Below are positions 49,525 to 63,800 of a DNA stretch of 64,000 bases, piece by piece (the stretch's first letter is position 1; each line of letters starts with the position of its first letter). The notes under the pieces are model-generated. The model made no database searches. It had not been told where the DNA came from and saw nothing but the letters and a program-made list of their open reading frames with translations. Position numbers and translations under genes: made by a program. Origin of the DNA: Litorimonas sp046250185 (GTDB lineage: Bacteria > Pseudomonadota > Alphaproteobacteria > Caulobacterales > Maricaulaceae); NCBI RefSeq assembly GCF_046250185.1, contig NZ_CP176469.1. One strand, given 5' to 3'.

Positions 49525-51690
49525 TTATTCGACCTTCATCTTCATCACGTCGTCTCCAGAAATCCACCAAACGGGCGTCGGCTTATCATCCAAAACGATC
49601 GTCTCTTTGGCTTTCTTGAAGTTGCCCGTTATCGATTTATCCTTTAGATATTTAATCGCGCGCTCTGTCACGCAAATACCCTCGGACTCACCAAGATAGC
49701 CGACTTCTCGACAGGTATAAATCACCTCCCCTAAGATATCATAATCTAGCACCCCATCGGTTTCGAGCGATCCGACCATGGGCCCGACGTCTAGGCCAAT
49801 GTCTAATTCCAAATGACAGTCATTAGCAGCGTTAAATTTCTCAATGGCGGCAAAGATCTCTTTCAGAAAGCGGAAAACCCGTTCGCTGTGGTTCATATAT
49901 TGCGTTGTCAAACCTGACACAGCGATGAATTCCATACCGATTTGATGAAACACGTCTAGCCCGTATTTGTGACCGAGTTTAGTTGCAGCGCTATCCAGCT
50001 CAAACTGATACGCTTTCATTGTTGCAAAATCTTTGTCGCGCATGAGGCTTTGGAAATTGCTGATCTGAACAAACAGAGCCGTCGCCATTTTGCTTTCGTC
50101 AAAAATATGTTTGTCTCCACTGCGAAACCGTTCTGCGACCGCGAGCGGGAGAGCCGAGGTAACAAGGTTGGTATATTCCAACTGCCGCTGACGCGTGTCC
50201 TTCATATCATCACGAGTCTTCTCTAGAATATGATTGAGCGCATGACTCAGGTCCTGATATTCTGAGGCGTTGTCGGACTTAAATGACATCGCATCAGCGG
50301 CTTCAATGTCACCGTCTTCATATTTGCGCTTCATCTCCCGCGCCGTCTCGGTCAAATGCCGCACAGGGCGCAAAAATGACTGAGATAACCAAAAAGAGAG
50401 ATAGGCCACAATCGGGATGAAAATCGCCGTCGAAATCATAATCCGCTGCAGCAATTTTCCAATCGGCTCAAAAGCCTCTGACTCGTCAATCTCTGACACA
50501 ATGCCCCAATCTAAACCATCAATATCTAATTTTGAGTAGGTGGATAGCACGGTCACGTCGCGGTAATCATTGGATACTAAATAACCCGTATCTCCCTTCA
50601 AGGCGCGCATAGCTCCTTCTGTTTGGACTGGTTGAAGCAGGATCGACGTCTCCATTTTATCAATCAAGGACATGATATCTTCGCTGAGACCTGTTTTACG
50701 AACCATGTCGAAATAATCAGATTTATTCTCTATCAAAAAACGCGAGTCCGAGCGCATCAGCATGTCTTGACCGATAATATAAGTCTCGCCCGTCTCGCCC
50801 ATGCCCTCATTGCTCCAGTTGCGTTCACCAGTCATGATGTCTTGAATTCTATCAACGGGAACTTGGAGGGCGATAATGCCAATGACGTGCGGGCCGTTGT
50901 AAATTGGGGCTGCAATGAATGATGCTGGAGCGTTGTAAGACGGTAGATAAGGGCTAAAATCTACGATCGTGGCTCGACCACGAATGGGCTCGCGTTGAAC
51001 TTTCCGTACAACTTCGGCGAGGCCTGTGCTGCGATACGGCCCGGTCAAAAGGTTTGTGCCAAAGTCGACTTCCTTCGCCACGGAATAGACGATGTCACCG
51101 CTGTCAAAATCAATCAGAAAAACATCATAATAGCCAAAGCGTTGCATAAACTCTCGCAGGCCCGCATGGTATGTTTCGTGATACGCCGAGTAATCGGACC
51201 CATCTCCAGCATTAGCGTAACTATACGGGCCCGCCACATTCGCATCCGCAGGTCGGGTCGCTAGATAATGATACTGCAAGTAACGCCCGACTTGATTGCG
51301 CGGGTCAAGCGAATCGTAATTAACGCTACCGCCCATAAGGTTATTGGATAATTTCGGGATAAAATTTTCGTTGTAATAATCGCGCAATGTCGCGTCATAT
51401 TCTGGCGGCACAGTTGAGAGGCCGAGTAGGCGAAAGCCGCGGCTAAGCTGGACCATGGCTGAGATAATTGTGCGGTCTTCTGACAGCAAAACAACTTGGT
51501 CATTCATCGTATCGAAGTAGTTTTCGATCTGCCGCGCTTTGGCGACACGGACACCCGTCAAATGCGTAAATTCAGCTTTTTTAAGAGAATTGCGTCCCTC
51601 TACCCAAGCGATCGCACCCACAAGTAACATCGCGATTGATGCTGTCAGCACCATGATTGTCGTGAATCTAGATTTAGCGCTCATCGTCAT
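49525..51690 (-). CDS. Cache-HAMP sensor with degenerate class III cyclase domain
   Basis: A 721-residue membrane sensor. Residues 12-30 and 416-438 are membrane segments flanking a large periplasmic Cache-like domain (YYDVFLIDFDSGDIVYSVAKE, APIYNGPHVIGIIALQVP). Then come HAMP and a coiled linker, and a cyclase homology domain from about 535 to 690. In that domain the two metal-binding aspartates are replaced: Q542 in FVQISNF and M586 in IGMEFIAV. The transition-state Asn position in EVIYTCRE also differs. It is probably inactive as a cyclase. The ATG at 51690 has GAGGA upstream; the frame is open to 51741. It leads the channel operon. Confidence 0.85.
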   Translation of the reverse strand: MTMSAKSRFTTIMVLTASIAMLLVGAIAWVEGRNSLKKAEFTHLTGVRVAKARQIENYFDTMNDQVVLLSEDRTIISAMVQLSRGFRLLGLSTVPPEYDATLRDYYNENFIPKLSNNLMGGSVNYDSLDPRNQVGRYLQYHYLATRPADANVAGPYSYANAGDGSDYSAYHETYHAGLREFMQRFGYYDVFLIDFDSGDIVYSVAKEVDFGTNLLTGPYRSTGLAEVVRKVQREPIRGRATIVDFSPYLPSYNAPASFIAAPIYNGPHVIGIIALQVPVDRIQDIMTGERNWSNEGMGETGETYIIGQDMLMRSDSRFLIENKSDYFDMVRKTGLSEDIMSLIDKMETSILLQPVQTEGAMRALKGDTGYLVSNDYRDVTVLSTYSKLDIDGLDWGIVSEIDESEAFEPIGKLLQRIMISTAIFIPIVAYLSFWLSQSFLRPVRHLTETAREMKRKYEDGDIEAADAMSFKSDNASEYQDLSHALNHILEKTRDDMKDTRQRQLEYTNLVTSALPLAVAERFRSGDKHIFDESKMATALFVQISNFQSLMRDKDFATMKAYQFELDSAATKLGHKYGLDVFHQIGMEFIAVSGLTTQYMNHSERVFRFLKEIFAAIEKFNAANDCHLELDIGLDVGPMVGSLETDGVLDYDILGEVIYTCREVGYLGESEGICVTERAIKYLKDKSITGNFKKAKETIVLDDKPTPVWWISGDDVMKMKVE

Positions 51691-51825
51691 AGATATGTCC
51701 TCGATCGGCAATCTAGTTACCAGATCAGCGACAGAACACAATTAAAACGTGACGGGTGCCGTCTAGTGAGGCAAATACCAGGGCGTCTATAGCGGCAGCG
51801 CAGCTTATTTTTTAAACAAATAGGC

Positions 51826-51856
51826 AAAAAATTAGCGGCCACCTGACCGCTAATTT
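51826..51856 (-). terminator. Intrinsic terminator of the giant surface-protein gene
   Basis: AAATTAGCGG (51829-51838) and CCGCTAATTT (51847-51856) form a perfect 10-bp stem with an 8-base loop. On the minus strand it is followed by a T tract. It lies 6 bases past the stop of the giant gene. Confidence 0.88.
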
Positions 51857-51862
51857 CAAGCT

Positions 51863-54800
51863 TTAGAATTTGCCGACAACATTCAGGTACCACCCCATGT
51901 CATCTTCGTCGCCAATCGGCGCAAGATATTCTTCTTCAATGCCACCCCATGTAAGGCCCACACCAATTTTGGCATTGTCATTGAGGTGGCGATAGATGCC
52001 GGCCATACCGCCTTGACGTGTGATCGTGCCATCACCAATGGACAGGTAACGTCCTTCAATCATCGCGTCCCACTGATGCGTCACGTGATAGTCAAGACGG
52101 ATGACACCGAGGTCCGCAGTCGATTTTGTGAAATCAAGACTTTCGCGATTACTCGTTACACTGCCCGCACGGTGCGCATATTTCCCGCCTAGCGTCCATT
52201 TCGCTGACACATCATAACTCGCATCAACAGACCCAATCTCGCTCTTCTGGCGGTAATTGATTGTCTCACCGTTAAAGCGTTGGGACGTCGGAGATAGGTC
52301 TTCCAGATACACATATTTCGCCAGCAAGTTGAAACGGTCATCCCATATCGGACGGTAAGCTGCTGCCAAGGAACCCTCGGTAAATTCTGCTTGGTTGAAG
52401 TCTTGCGGGCCGAGAATACTGTCGCGAGTTTGGTCAGAGAAAGCCAAGTTCAACTTACCTTGCAAACGCAATTCTTCAGAGGCTTGGTATTGCGACGTGG
52501 CGCGGAGCAACCATGTGCGGCGGACATCACCCGTGGTCACATTTTCGTCTTCACGCCATTCACCCGCAATGCCCGCCTTCATGCGTTCGTCGCCAAAGCC
52601 GACTTTGCCTGACAGTGCAATACGGTCCAACTCGTCCACACGCCCAACTTCGCCCGACAGGCCGAGGTTCCAATTCCCTGGCTTATAATCGACGCCATAA
52701 GCATGAGTTACGCCGTTTAAGCCGCGATCATTAAACTGAAAGCGTTCTTCACCAAAGATTGATAACGCATCACCATAGCGCTTACGGGCACCAAGATTAA
52801 ACGTGCCGTAATTAGCCACAGCCTGTGCCCGCAATGGCAGATCATAGGCGAGATAGAACTCGTCACCATCTTCATATTGATAGCGCACAGATGCTCTCGC
52901 GCCCAAGCCGTCCTCGCCTGTCGACACTTCGCCGCCCCCGAGAATGTGTTTGGATACTCGCACTTCTGCACCGATACCCATGCGGTCTGTTGTGCGCGTA
53001 TTCTCACCTTCCACGCCAACTTGACCGAAAGCATAAACTTTACTGTCATCTGCAAACTCATAATCCACCCTAGCCCCAACAGATGTTCCGGAATTGCCGC
53101 GCGCATCGTCATTAAAGGATGCCCCGATAGAGGCTTTGATTTTGTCATTGGCATCATAGCTCAGACGTGCTTCGGCAAAGCTATTCGTGCCGAGCGTTTG
53201 ATCGTTTGATACATCTGCGCGGCCAGAGAATTGCAAGGCTGTCGTCAACGCTAGATCAAACCCACCCCCATATTGCTCTATCGTCTGATTGGTCGTCTCG
53301 GCATACCCAGCAAAGCCAGCTTCGCGTTGACGCCAGTAAGCATAGGACGTGCCTTGCAAGGATGAAAACTCTGCAAAGTCAGCGGCAGCTTCTATAGCAT
53401 ATGCCATTGCCGTGTCGCCGTCATTTAGTCCCCCGCGCGGACGAGGGTTGTAGGTAAAGCCGCCATCGATTGAGCGGAATGTCTCAACACCCACACCTTC
53501 GGATTGCGCTACTTCGCCTTTAATATAAGTGCCTGCTGCATATTGCAGGGTCAAGTCCGCGCCGTAGAGATCAGACTCTGCACCGCCATCCGTGTCGTGA
53601 TTATAACTCACGCCGAATTTCACACTATCGCCAAACCAACGGCTCGCACGCGCACCGTAGACGGCCGCATCGTCGTCAGACCCAAAGATGGGTGTGAATT
53701 CGTAATCAGCGACCAGAATATACTCATTCCCGCCTTGTGATCCGTCGCGGAATAAGCGTCCATCATCACCTGTGCTGCGCAGCGGTTGATTGAGGATAAT
53801 GCGGCCTTGGATAAAGTCTAAATCATAGTCTGTCCCATAAGTCAGACGGCGGCTTTCGATCACAAGACCGGACACGCTGTCGCGCGTTTCCACTCGAAGG
53901 ATTTCAGAGCCAATCGAAATGTCCCCCCGTCGCAGATAATAGACACTTCCACCTGTGCCGCGCAGTTCGTCACGGCCTTGACGTGTCCCGCCGTCTGCCA
54001 AGAAAGCTGTTATGCTTGTGCGGTCATCACCTAACTTCGTCGGATTATTATTATCATCCCAATGGAACTTCGCACCGTAGAGTGTGCGCTGCACGCGAGC
54101 ATATTCTGTGTCGCCAAAATTCGTCTGGTAATTACCCCAAAGGAGATAATCATCATCATGTTCAAGGCGCGCATACATGCGCCCAGAAGTTGGCGCATCT
54201 TGCTCAATCGTGCTGTCATCCCCGTAAGTTGGGTAGTAACGATCTGGGTCAAGACGGCGCAGAAGTTGATCCAAGTTCTTGTCATCCAAGCCAGAGAGCA
54301 AGTCCTCAATCGCGGCCTCGCCTGTATCAGCCGTAGCTGTAACTGACCAGCGATCATTCAACCGGGAGCGGACATAGAACGCTACACGGCCTTCTTCAAA
54401 TCCCTTATCTTGGCCTATGCGTTCACCAATCGTCGCTTCGATTTGCGCCACATAAAATGTATCGCGAGATTTCACGTCAACCGTTCGAACGATCCGTTGA
54501 TCTCCAACTATGATTTCGATCTGACGTGTGCCTGTCGGCATGAGTTGTTCAGCCACAAAACGCCCAGCGTCATCAACATCAATAATCTGACCCATAACGT
54601 TAACGCTTTCGCCCGGCACATTGCGACCATAAACCCGGACCACGCCGCCGCGCACAGTTACATTAGAAATCAACAATGTGTTCTGACCAAAGGCCGTCTG
54701 TGCTTCGTTCGCCCATTCCGATGCTGTGAGATCAAGTTCAGGTTCCCCTAGGCGCAGGACTTTCGGAGCCGTCTCATCAAACTCACCTTCTGTACCGTAA

Positions 54801-57800
54801 ACGCGCAAGACGTATTGTAGCTGCGTCATATCGCGACGTGTATCAAGCATGTCTGGCGTGATTGGCAGACTCGCTGTCGCACCGTTAAAATCACTCACCG
54901 CCAAAGGAATACCACGCGTTGACCGATCCGAGGCAAATACACGCAATTCAGCTCGCGTTATGAACTGGGCATAATTCCAGTAGCCTTCCGCACGGATTTC
55001 ACGACCCATGTCAGTGGCAACAATATTCGCTTGCGTGTTGAGGCGCTTTACGGGGTCAAGGGAGTCTGTGGTCGTCTCTATCTCCATACCGTCAGCGTAA
55101 GCGGAGGTTTTGTTGCCCCATCCTACCCAGCGTAGCAAACGACCTGGTCGTGCAGTATCTGACATTTCAGAATTATCCCGCCGGCCCAAACCATAAGCTT
55201 TTGCACGGTTATCACCACTCAGGGCGTCTGAACCCCTGTTACCCCGAAGACCCGTTTGATTGTTCCAGACATCATCTTCATAGCGGTCGCGAATATCATC
55301 GCGGTCCATTGGATCGATATCGCCATTTACATCTTCCATGAATATCACGCGGTCTGTGCCGTTCAGGCGACCATTATCCTTCAGTGCCTCACCCTTCATC
55401 TCAGCTGAAAAGGCTTGGCCTGCGGCACGACGATCCACGTCAAACATGGTGGGCTCACCCCAATTCGCCTCAAGCGCAATATCGCGCAAACCTTTGGGCG
55501 CATATTTTCTCACAGCTTTTAAAGCCACTTGTAGCGATGCCTGCGCCGCATCCACATCAACAGTGTCGTCTGCATGGTAGACCAAAATTGCGCGCTCCGC
55601 TGTTGGGTTTAATTCCAACAGAGACTTGATCCGCGCAACAGTTGCGACCGACAGCATGTCGGGAGAGACCCCGTAATCGGCCACGTTCAGGTCGATACGA
55701 AGTTTCGGACGGAAGGCAGCACCGAAATTCATCTTCACGAATTTACCGCGAGTCGCCCGCACAACACGGGGGTTTTCTGATGTTGGCTTGTACCCCAGCG
55801 GCAGTGTGCGTGTATCAGTTTTCAGCAGAAAATTCGAGCCCATTTCACTGTCGGCGATGGCCGCACATGGGATGTGATAACGACCATATTGATCCGTCGT
55901 GATAATATCACCATTGACTGTCACCAAGCGCACCGCTGGCAATCCGGGCTCTCCGTCATCGGGATAGCCGTTATGGTTGACGTCGTCATAGACACGACCA
56001 ATCACAGGCGTGCAATCAAAGCTTGGCTCTGGAATATAATCGACCACGGCTGTGGCCGTTTCAGACCGAGTGCCCGTCCGAGGGCTTTCGACGAAGGCGC
56101 GGTTTTCGTGTGCGCCAAATGTGACGTTCGGCCCTGCGAGCAAGCGTAAGCTTACTGACAAAGTCTCGTTGGGTTGCAGCGTATCGAGCGGCGCAGCATT
56201 ACCCTGCGCCAACGCCCAATTCAGTATGCCGCGTGATGTTACGTTCGGTTCAACCGTAAGGCTGGTGCTTGCATCAGAGACAGTCGCTGTGCCTGGCACA
56301 TATGCAAAGCCCTGTGGCAACTGGTCTACGATATTAAGGTCGCTCATTGTCGAGGCGCTCTCATTCGTCACGGAGATCGTGTACAGCACAGGATCGCCGA
56401 TTTGCACTGTGCGCGGTTGGGCTGTTTTCGTAACACGGAGGAATTGCGCATCGGAGAGCGGCAGCAAGCTAACAGTGGCAGAGCCTTCGCCCTCTAACAC
56501 GCCGCCATTGAGCGGTTCGGACGCAGTCGCTGTAGCTGTATTGATGTAATCACCATCATTGGCGGGATTGACAAAAGCGAACAAGTTTATCGTTGCGCTC
56601 TCGTTCGGGTTCAGGTCACCTGTCGCTATCAACAAGTCTGTATTAACAACACCGTCATAGCTAGGGTTAGCGCTACCAGCAAAATTCACGGGGGCGTCCG
56701 CGATTTCCACACGGTCAATTTCGACACGATCTGCGCCGAAAACTACTCCCAAATCATCACTGATTTGCAGGTCTTCAATCAGCGTCTCACCTGTATTGGA
56801 CAGGGTGAAAGCATAGCTGACGCGTTGACGCCCATCCTCTTGCACAACTGGCGGTGCAAGTGCGGTTTTGTTCAGCGCTATCTCTGGCGTACCGCAATGC
56901 TTGAGCGGAATATTATTCATCAGAACGGACGGGTCGCCAGCTTCAAACTCAAAGTCAAAGTAGAAAGGCGCGTTAGCCGCTGCAGAACTATCCGCGAGTT
57001 GTCCGCTATTGCCGACCTCCGATGACCCCAGCACAGCTGGGTTCGCTGGCAGCAGGCTTGTCACATCCAGTGCCACGTTCTGCACAGGGCGTGCGGTAGA
57101 GGCGACGCCTGTCATCGGATAAGTTGGCGTTAGGCGGTAATTGCCTGGCGCAGTCACATAGAACTGGAAATATCCCTGAGACCCGTCCTCGACGATCACA
57201 ATATCATTTGCTGTGCCGATAGATGCATTGACACCGTTCGGGCCTGCCACAGAAATGCCGCCACCTGTGAGAATTTGGCCGTTTTCTTCGCAGTAGAAAT
57301 AGCCCGTAGGATCATAGTCTTCACTGTCAGGGATGCCGTCGCCATCCCGGTCCGCCGTTCCGCTCTCAAAATTATCGGGCGCACCATCCCCATCTGTGTC
57401 GATGATTGATAGCGGCGTTGGATTCACGTCCTGCGGAGCATCTGGCGTGATCGTAGGGTCATTTGAGGGCACTGGCGCAATAAGAACAGACGATGTTGCA
57501 ACAGCTGTATTGCCCGTCACTGGACCACCTTTTGTGGTGTCAATTCGCACTAATATCGTTGCTGTACCAATATCGCCGACATCAAGCTTTGGCGTGCCGG
57601 ATAGCAAGTTGATATTCCCTGCCCCGTCAAAGCTAGCGTTCGCAGATGCACCGTCAATCCGGGAGACACCCACAACTGGAGCTGTGTAAATTTCAGCGGG
57701 CGCTAGGAATGTTGCGAGGTCATCGGTGATCTGCAAATCAGTGAGCGTCACATTTCCTGTGTTTTCTGCTGTGATCTGATAGGTCACGTCATAGATTGGG

Positions 57801-60800
57801 CCGCCAACTTGTACCGTTTCCAAAATCGTTTTTGACAAAGCGAGGCGCGGCATGACCATCGCATCCACTGTGACTTCGTCTGGCGCAGAGGTTGTATTCC
57901 CTGCCGTCGCAGTTGCAATATTAGTCACAGACCCCGCATCAATATCGGCCTGCGTTACGCTATAATCAGCTGTACAAGTCAGAGAGGCCTGCGGTGGTAA
58001 ACCACCTGTAGGGATCGCAGGACAAGTGACAGACGCGATTTTATCATCTGATACAGAAATCGCATCTAGGAGCGTTGTGTTACCAGAATTTGTGACAACA
58101 TATTCATAGGAAACCACATCGCCCGGCATGTTAAACCCTGCGCTGATGGCAGACTTATCGATGTTTAGACCCGAAGTCTGTGTCGCCATAACGCTTACTG
58201 ATACCTCTGGAGACACAATATTGCCATCAGTTGCAGTGGCGATATTTGTCACTTGGCCCGCATCCAAATCTGCTTGGGTGACCGAATAATTGGCGCTGCA
58301 AGTGAGTGTGGCTGTCGGTAGTAAGCCATTCGCAGGCAAGGCAGGACAAGTCACATTTGCAATCTTATCATCGGTAACTGTGATAGGGTTGATCAGCGTG
58401 ACATTCCCAGTATTTGTCACGACGTAACTATAAGGGATCATATCGCCAATAGCGGTAAAACTGCTTACCCCCGCCGACTTGACTACGGCCAGTGCAGGTG
58501 TTTGCGTCCCTGTAATTGTCACTTCATCCGAAACAGAATTCGCACCGCCAGAGCTGGCAAAAGCGATATTTGTGACTTCACCCGCATTTAGGTCTTCCTG
58601 CGTTACACTGTAATCTGCAGAACAGGTGAGAGTCGCATTCGGCACCAGGCCGCCAGTTGGGAGAGCGGGGCAATTAAATGTTCCGATTTTATCATCCGTG
58701 ATGGTGAACGCATTCGTCAGCGTTATATTGCCTGTATTCCGCACCACATATTCATAGCTCAGAGTATCGCCTACGGCTGTGAAGTCATTTGACATCGCAA
58801 TTTTGTCAACCGTGAAGGCGCTTGTCTGATTACCGATGATTGTTTCGGACACAGGGGCTGAAACGGTTACACCGTCTGACGCCGTTGCGGTATTCGTCAC
58901 TTGGCCTGCGTTTAGATCCGCTTGGCTGACGCTATCTATGCCTGTGCATGTCAGCGTGGCGAGCGGCAACAATCCACCCATTGGTAGAGCGGGACAGACG
59001 ACATTCGCAATTCGGTCATCCGAAATCACAATATCTTGGGTGATCGTGACATTCCCTGAATTTGTCACAACATATTCATAAGAAAGTTGGTCACGTGGCG
59101 CATTAAAATCTGCCGTCTGCGCTGTCTTGATCATCGACAAAGCAGGTGTCTGCGTTGCGTTGACAGTCTCGCTGACAGCAGCAGAGGTGACGGTTCCGTC
59201 TGTTGCTGTCGCGATATTTGTTACAAAGCCTGCATCAATATCAGCCTGCGTCACTTGATATATTGCCGAGCATGTTACTGTACCAAGCGGCGGAAGGCCC
59301 CCGATAGGAAGTGCGGGACACGTCACATTTGTAATTTTATCGTCCGATACGGTAATCGCAGATGTCACTGTCACATTACCAGTATTCGTCACAATATAGT
59401 CATAGCTCAGCGTTTCATTAACAGCAGAAAAACTTGTTTCATTCGCTGTTTTCAGAACGGCTAGCGCAGGGCTCTGCGTGCCTGTCACTGTCACAGTTTT
59501 TGGCAAGGATGTCAGACCGCCCGCGATCGCAGTGGCTGTATTTTCAACAATGCCTGCATCCATATCCGTTTGACCAACAATATCTGATGCTGTGCAGGTC
59601 AACGTGGCGTTCGGGGCCAAACCTCCGGCAGGAAGCGCTGGACAACTGATTGTACCAATGCGGCTATCGTCGATGGTCACGGTATCTGTGATAGTGACAT
59701 TGCCCGAATTCGTCACAATGAATGTGTATTCCAGCACATCACCCTCGGCAGTAAAGTCATTATCATTCGCGATTTTATTGACTGAAATCTCAGGTATTTG
59801 AAGGGCATTGACGCGCGCAGTCTGCGGCTGTGATGTCACTGTGCCATCTGTTGCGGTTGCTGTGTTTTCAACGAAGCCTGTGTCAATGTCCGCTTGCGAA
59901 ACTGTGTCAGTACCTGTGCAAGTCAGGCTGGCAAGGGGTGCCAGTCCGTCAACTGGTAAAGCGGGACATATAACATTGGCAATACGGTCATCCGACACCT
60001 GGATCGGAAATGTGATCGTTGTATTCCCGGAATTCGTCACGAGATAGCTATAATCAAGCGTGTCGCCTGCCCGAGCATAAGCGCTGCTTTGAGGTGTCTT
60101 TGCTAAAGTTAGCGCAGGCATTTGATCGGCTGGAATCGTCACAAAGGCTGGCGGAGAACTCGCACGCGGATGGTCCGCATAGGCGTCATTTGTCACTTCT
60201 CCGCGATCTATATCAGCTTGCGTGACTGTATATGTCTCTTGGCAAGCTTGAATATTACCCGGCGCAATCGACGGCAAGTTTCCAGTGAAACACTCAAAGC
60301 GCCCAATTCGATTATCGACAATATCAAAGGTTCCAGTCAGCGTGATATTGCCCGTATTCTCGATTTCAAAATCATATGTCAGAATATCCCCGACTGCAGC
60401 AAAGCTCGTATCGGGTGACGTCTTGCGAACTTCCAGCGCAGGGTTTTGTGTGGCTGGAATTGTTTCAGATGTCAGGCTGGATGTTGTCGTTCCGTCCGTC
60501 GCAGACGCTACGTTCGTAACGCTGCCAACGTCCAAATTGTCTTGTGTCACAATATAAGCGCCAGTGCAGCGCAGGGTGCCATTTGGCGCCAAACCACCCG
60601 CTGGTAGTGCGGGGCAAGAGACATTGGCACTTGGAATGAGATTATCCGATACAGTGATCGGGTCGACGATTGTGACATTACCAAGATTGGTAACAATATA
60701 CTCATAGGTCGTTACATCCCCTGGTAAGTTGAAGTTGATGCTGACAGCATTTTTTTCGACATCAAGGTTTGAGACGCGCGTTGCATTAATAGTCTTGCTG

Positions 60801-63800
60801 ACTTCGGGCGACATCGTTGTGCCGTCTGTCGCGCTGGCAATGTTTGTAATTGTTCCAGCATCAATATCGGCCTGCGTCACACTATAATTACCCGTGCAGG
60901 TGATAGACGCACTTGGCAACAATCCGCCTGCTGGTAGCGCAGGACATGTAACCGTGGCGATCTTATCATCTGCCACTGAAATGGGTGCAGTGATTGTGAC
61001 ATTGCCAGAGTTCACGACATCATATTCATAGGCAATCACATCACCTGGCATATCGTATGTCGTTTCAAGAGCTCGCTTGATCGTTGTTAAAGCTGGCGTT
61101 TGAGTAGCGTTGACGGTTACCGTATCTGTAGGCGATGATGTCGTGCCATTTGTTGCAGACGCAATATTGGTGACGAAACCCGCATCAATATCTGATTGAT
61201 TTACAACGTAGCGACCCGTGCAAACGATTTCGCCATTCGGTAGAAGGCCAGACACTGGCAAACTCGGACATGAAATGGCGGCGATTTTATCGTCAGTCAC
61301 CATGACATTGCGAATGAGGGTAACATTACCCGAATTGCGAACACGATATTCATAGTCAATAACATCACCAGGGGCCGCGAAGGTATTGTTGAGCGCAGAC
61401 TTCACTATAGACAATGCAGGCAACTGATCCGCCGTCACAGTCTCTGTCGCAATAGGTGACGTCACGCCAGACGTTGAGGCGCTGGCGAGGTTGGTCACGA
61501 ATCCCGCATCAATATCAGCTTGCGTCACAGCATAGGTAGCTGAACATGTCAGTACGGCTTGTGGTGCAAGTCGGCCACCTGGCAAGGCAGGGCAAGTCAC
61601 GGAGGCAATCTTATCATCCGCGACAGTGACTGGTGTTGTAATTGTGACGTTTCCAGAATTGGTGATGTCATAATTATACTGAATTAATTCACCAACCGCA
61701 GAGAAGCTTGTGGCTTGAGCAGTCTTAACCATCGTAACAGAAGGCATTTGATCAGCTGTCACGGTCTCTCTGACAATAGGGGATATGGTTGTGCCATCAC
61801 TTGATGACGCCGCGTTCGTCACAGATCCAGAATCTAGATCCGCTTGTGTAATTGTATACGTCGCGGAACATGTCAAAACGGCCTTAGGCGCAAGACCTCC
61901 CGCAGGCATAGCTGGACATGTTACCGATGCGATTTTATCATCTGTAACCGTAATGGGTGATGTGATTGTTACATTGCCTGTGTTCGTGACACGGTACTCA
62001 TAATTAATTAGCTCGCCCAAACTTGCAAAAGTCTGCGGCGTAGCTGTCTTAATTGTCGCAAGCGATGGTGACTGATCTGCATTCACAGTTTCAGTCGCAG
62101 TTGGCGAGCTCGTCGTGCCGTCTGTCGCTGTTGCGATATTCGTAACCAACCCCGCATCAATATCGGCTTGCGTGACAACATAAGTTGCGTTGCATGTCAG
62201 TGTGCCGTTAACAGGTAATCCACCCATTGGAAGGGCTGGACAACTTACTGAGGGAATTTTATCATCTGAGATACTCAGAGCATTTTTCAGCGTCACATTC
62301 CCTGAATTTGTCAGAACATAGTCATAATTAATTGTATCGCCGACGCTGGCGTAGCTGCTTGTTGTTGCGGTTTTGACAATATCAATCGCTGGGCTTTGTG
62401 TGCCTGTCACAGTCACTTGATCCAGAGCTGGGGCAAGTGTTCCGCCTGCTGGCGTTCCTGTAACGCTGACATTGTTCGTCACAAAGCCAGTATTAATATC
62501 CTCTTGCGTGACCGTGTAAGTGCCTGTGCAAGTGACATTCGCTGCGGGTGCTAAATTCGCGCTTGGGCAGCTCAAACTTGGAATACGGTCATCCGCGACT
62601 GCGATATTCGTTACATTCACATTGCCTGTATTCGTGATGAGATAGGTGTAGTTAAGCACGTCGCCCACCTGCGCGAAGTCCGTCTCAACAGCTTGCTTTA
62701 AGACAGTCAGCGCGGGGGACTGCGTTCCTGACACCGTGGCTGAGCCAAGGGCATCTGGTAAGTTAGTTCCGTCTGGCAGAGAAGCTTTGGCCGTCGCATT
62801 GTTGATAACTTGCCCAGCATCAATATCGGTTTGTTTGACAGCGTAGCTAGCGGAGCAAACCATTGACTGTGTTGGTGCGAGGCTCGCCATGGGGCAAGAA
62901 ACCGTCGCAATAAGGTCATCTGTAATGATGATATTGGACAGTGTAATGTCGCCGGTATTCTGGACGTCGAATTCATAGTCCAGCACATCGCCAACATTGG
63001 CAAAATCAAGATCAATCGCGCGTTTTGCAAAGCTAAAGCTAGGCGTTGCGGAACTGTTGACGGTCGCAGAAGAGGGTGTCGAAGCTGGCGGCCCTGTTGG
63101 GGGGTTACCAGAAGCAACAGCGTTATTTATAACTGCCCCCGCATCCACATCCATTTGAGTAACGGTGTATTGTGCGGAACACACAATCGCTTCCATCGGC
63201 GCGAGAGTTGTTTTGGGGCAAGACACAGAAGCAATTAGATCGTCCTGCACAGCAACGGAAGCGAGTGTCACATTGCCGGTATTTTGCACATCAAATTCGT
63301 AATCGATTGTGTCGCCAGCTTTCGTGAAACTTGTATCCAAAGCCCGCTTTGTGAAGCCAAGTGTTGCGGTTTGTGTGCCTGTGACCGTCACGTCAACAGG
63401 GGGTGATGTCAGTGTGCCGTTGCGACCAAACGCCTGGTTGGTCACTAATCCTAAATCAACATCGGCTTGCGTGATAGTATAGTTTGCACGACACGTCGCA
63501 ACACCGCCAGGCACGAGGTTTGTTGCCACACAATTAATTGTACCAATCTTATCATCAACGACGTTGATACCACCTGTGAGCGTCAGGTTCCCGGTATTGC
63601 GGACGGTATATTCATATTCTACGACTTCACCTGCAGATGTGAAATCACTAAACAATGCTGCTTTTTCGATGACCAAAGCTGGATCTTGCGTTGCTGGAAT
63701 CGTCTCTGATGTTTGCGGGGAAGTCGTCCCGCCACTGGTTGCAGACGCCAAGTTCGTCACCGATCCTGCATCCAAATCAGCCTGCGTAACGGTGTAGGTC

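Noticed and set aside
49525..51690. Active adenylate/guanylate cyclase feeding the adjacent channel.
   Set aside because: Both metal-binding aspartates are substituted, so normal cyclase activity is not supported by the sequence.
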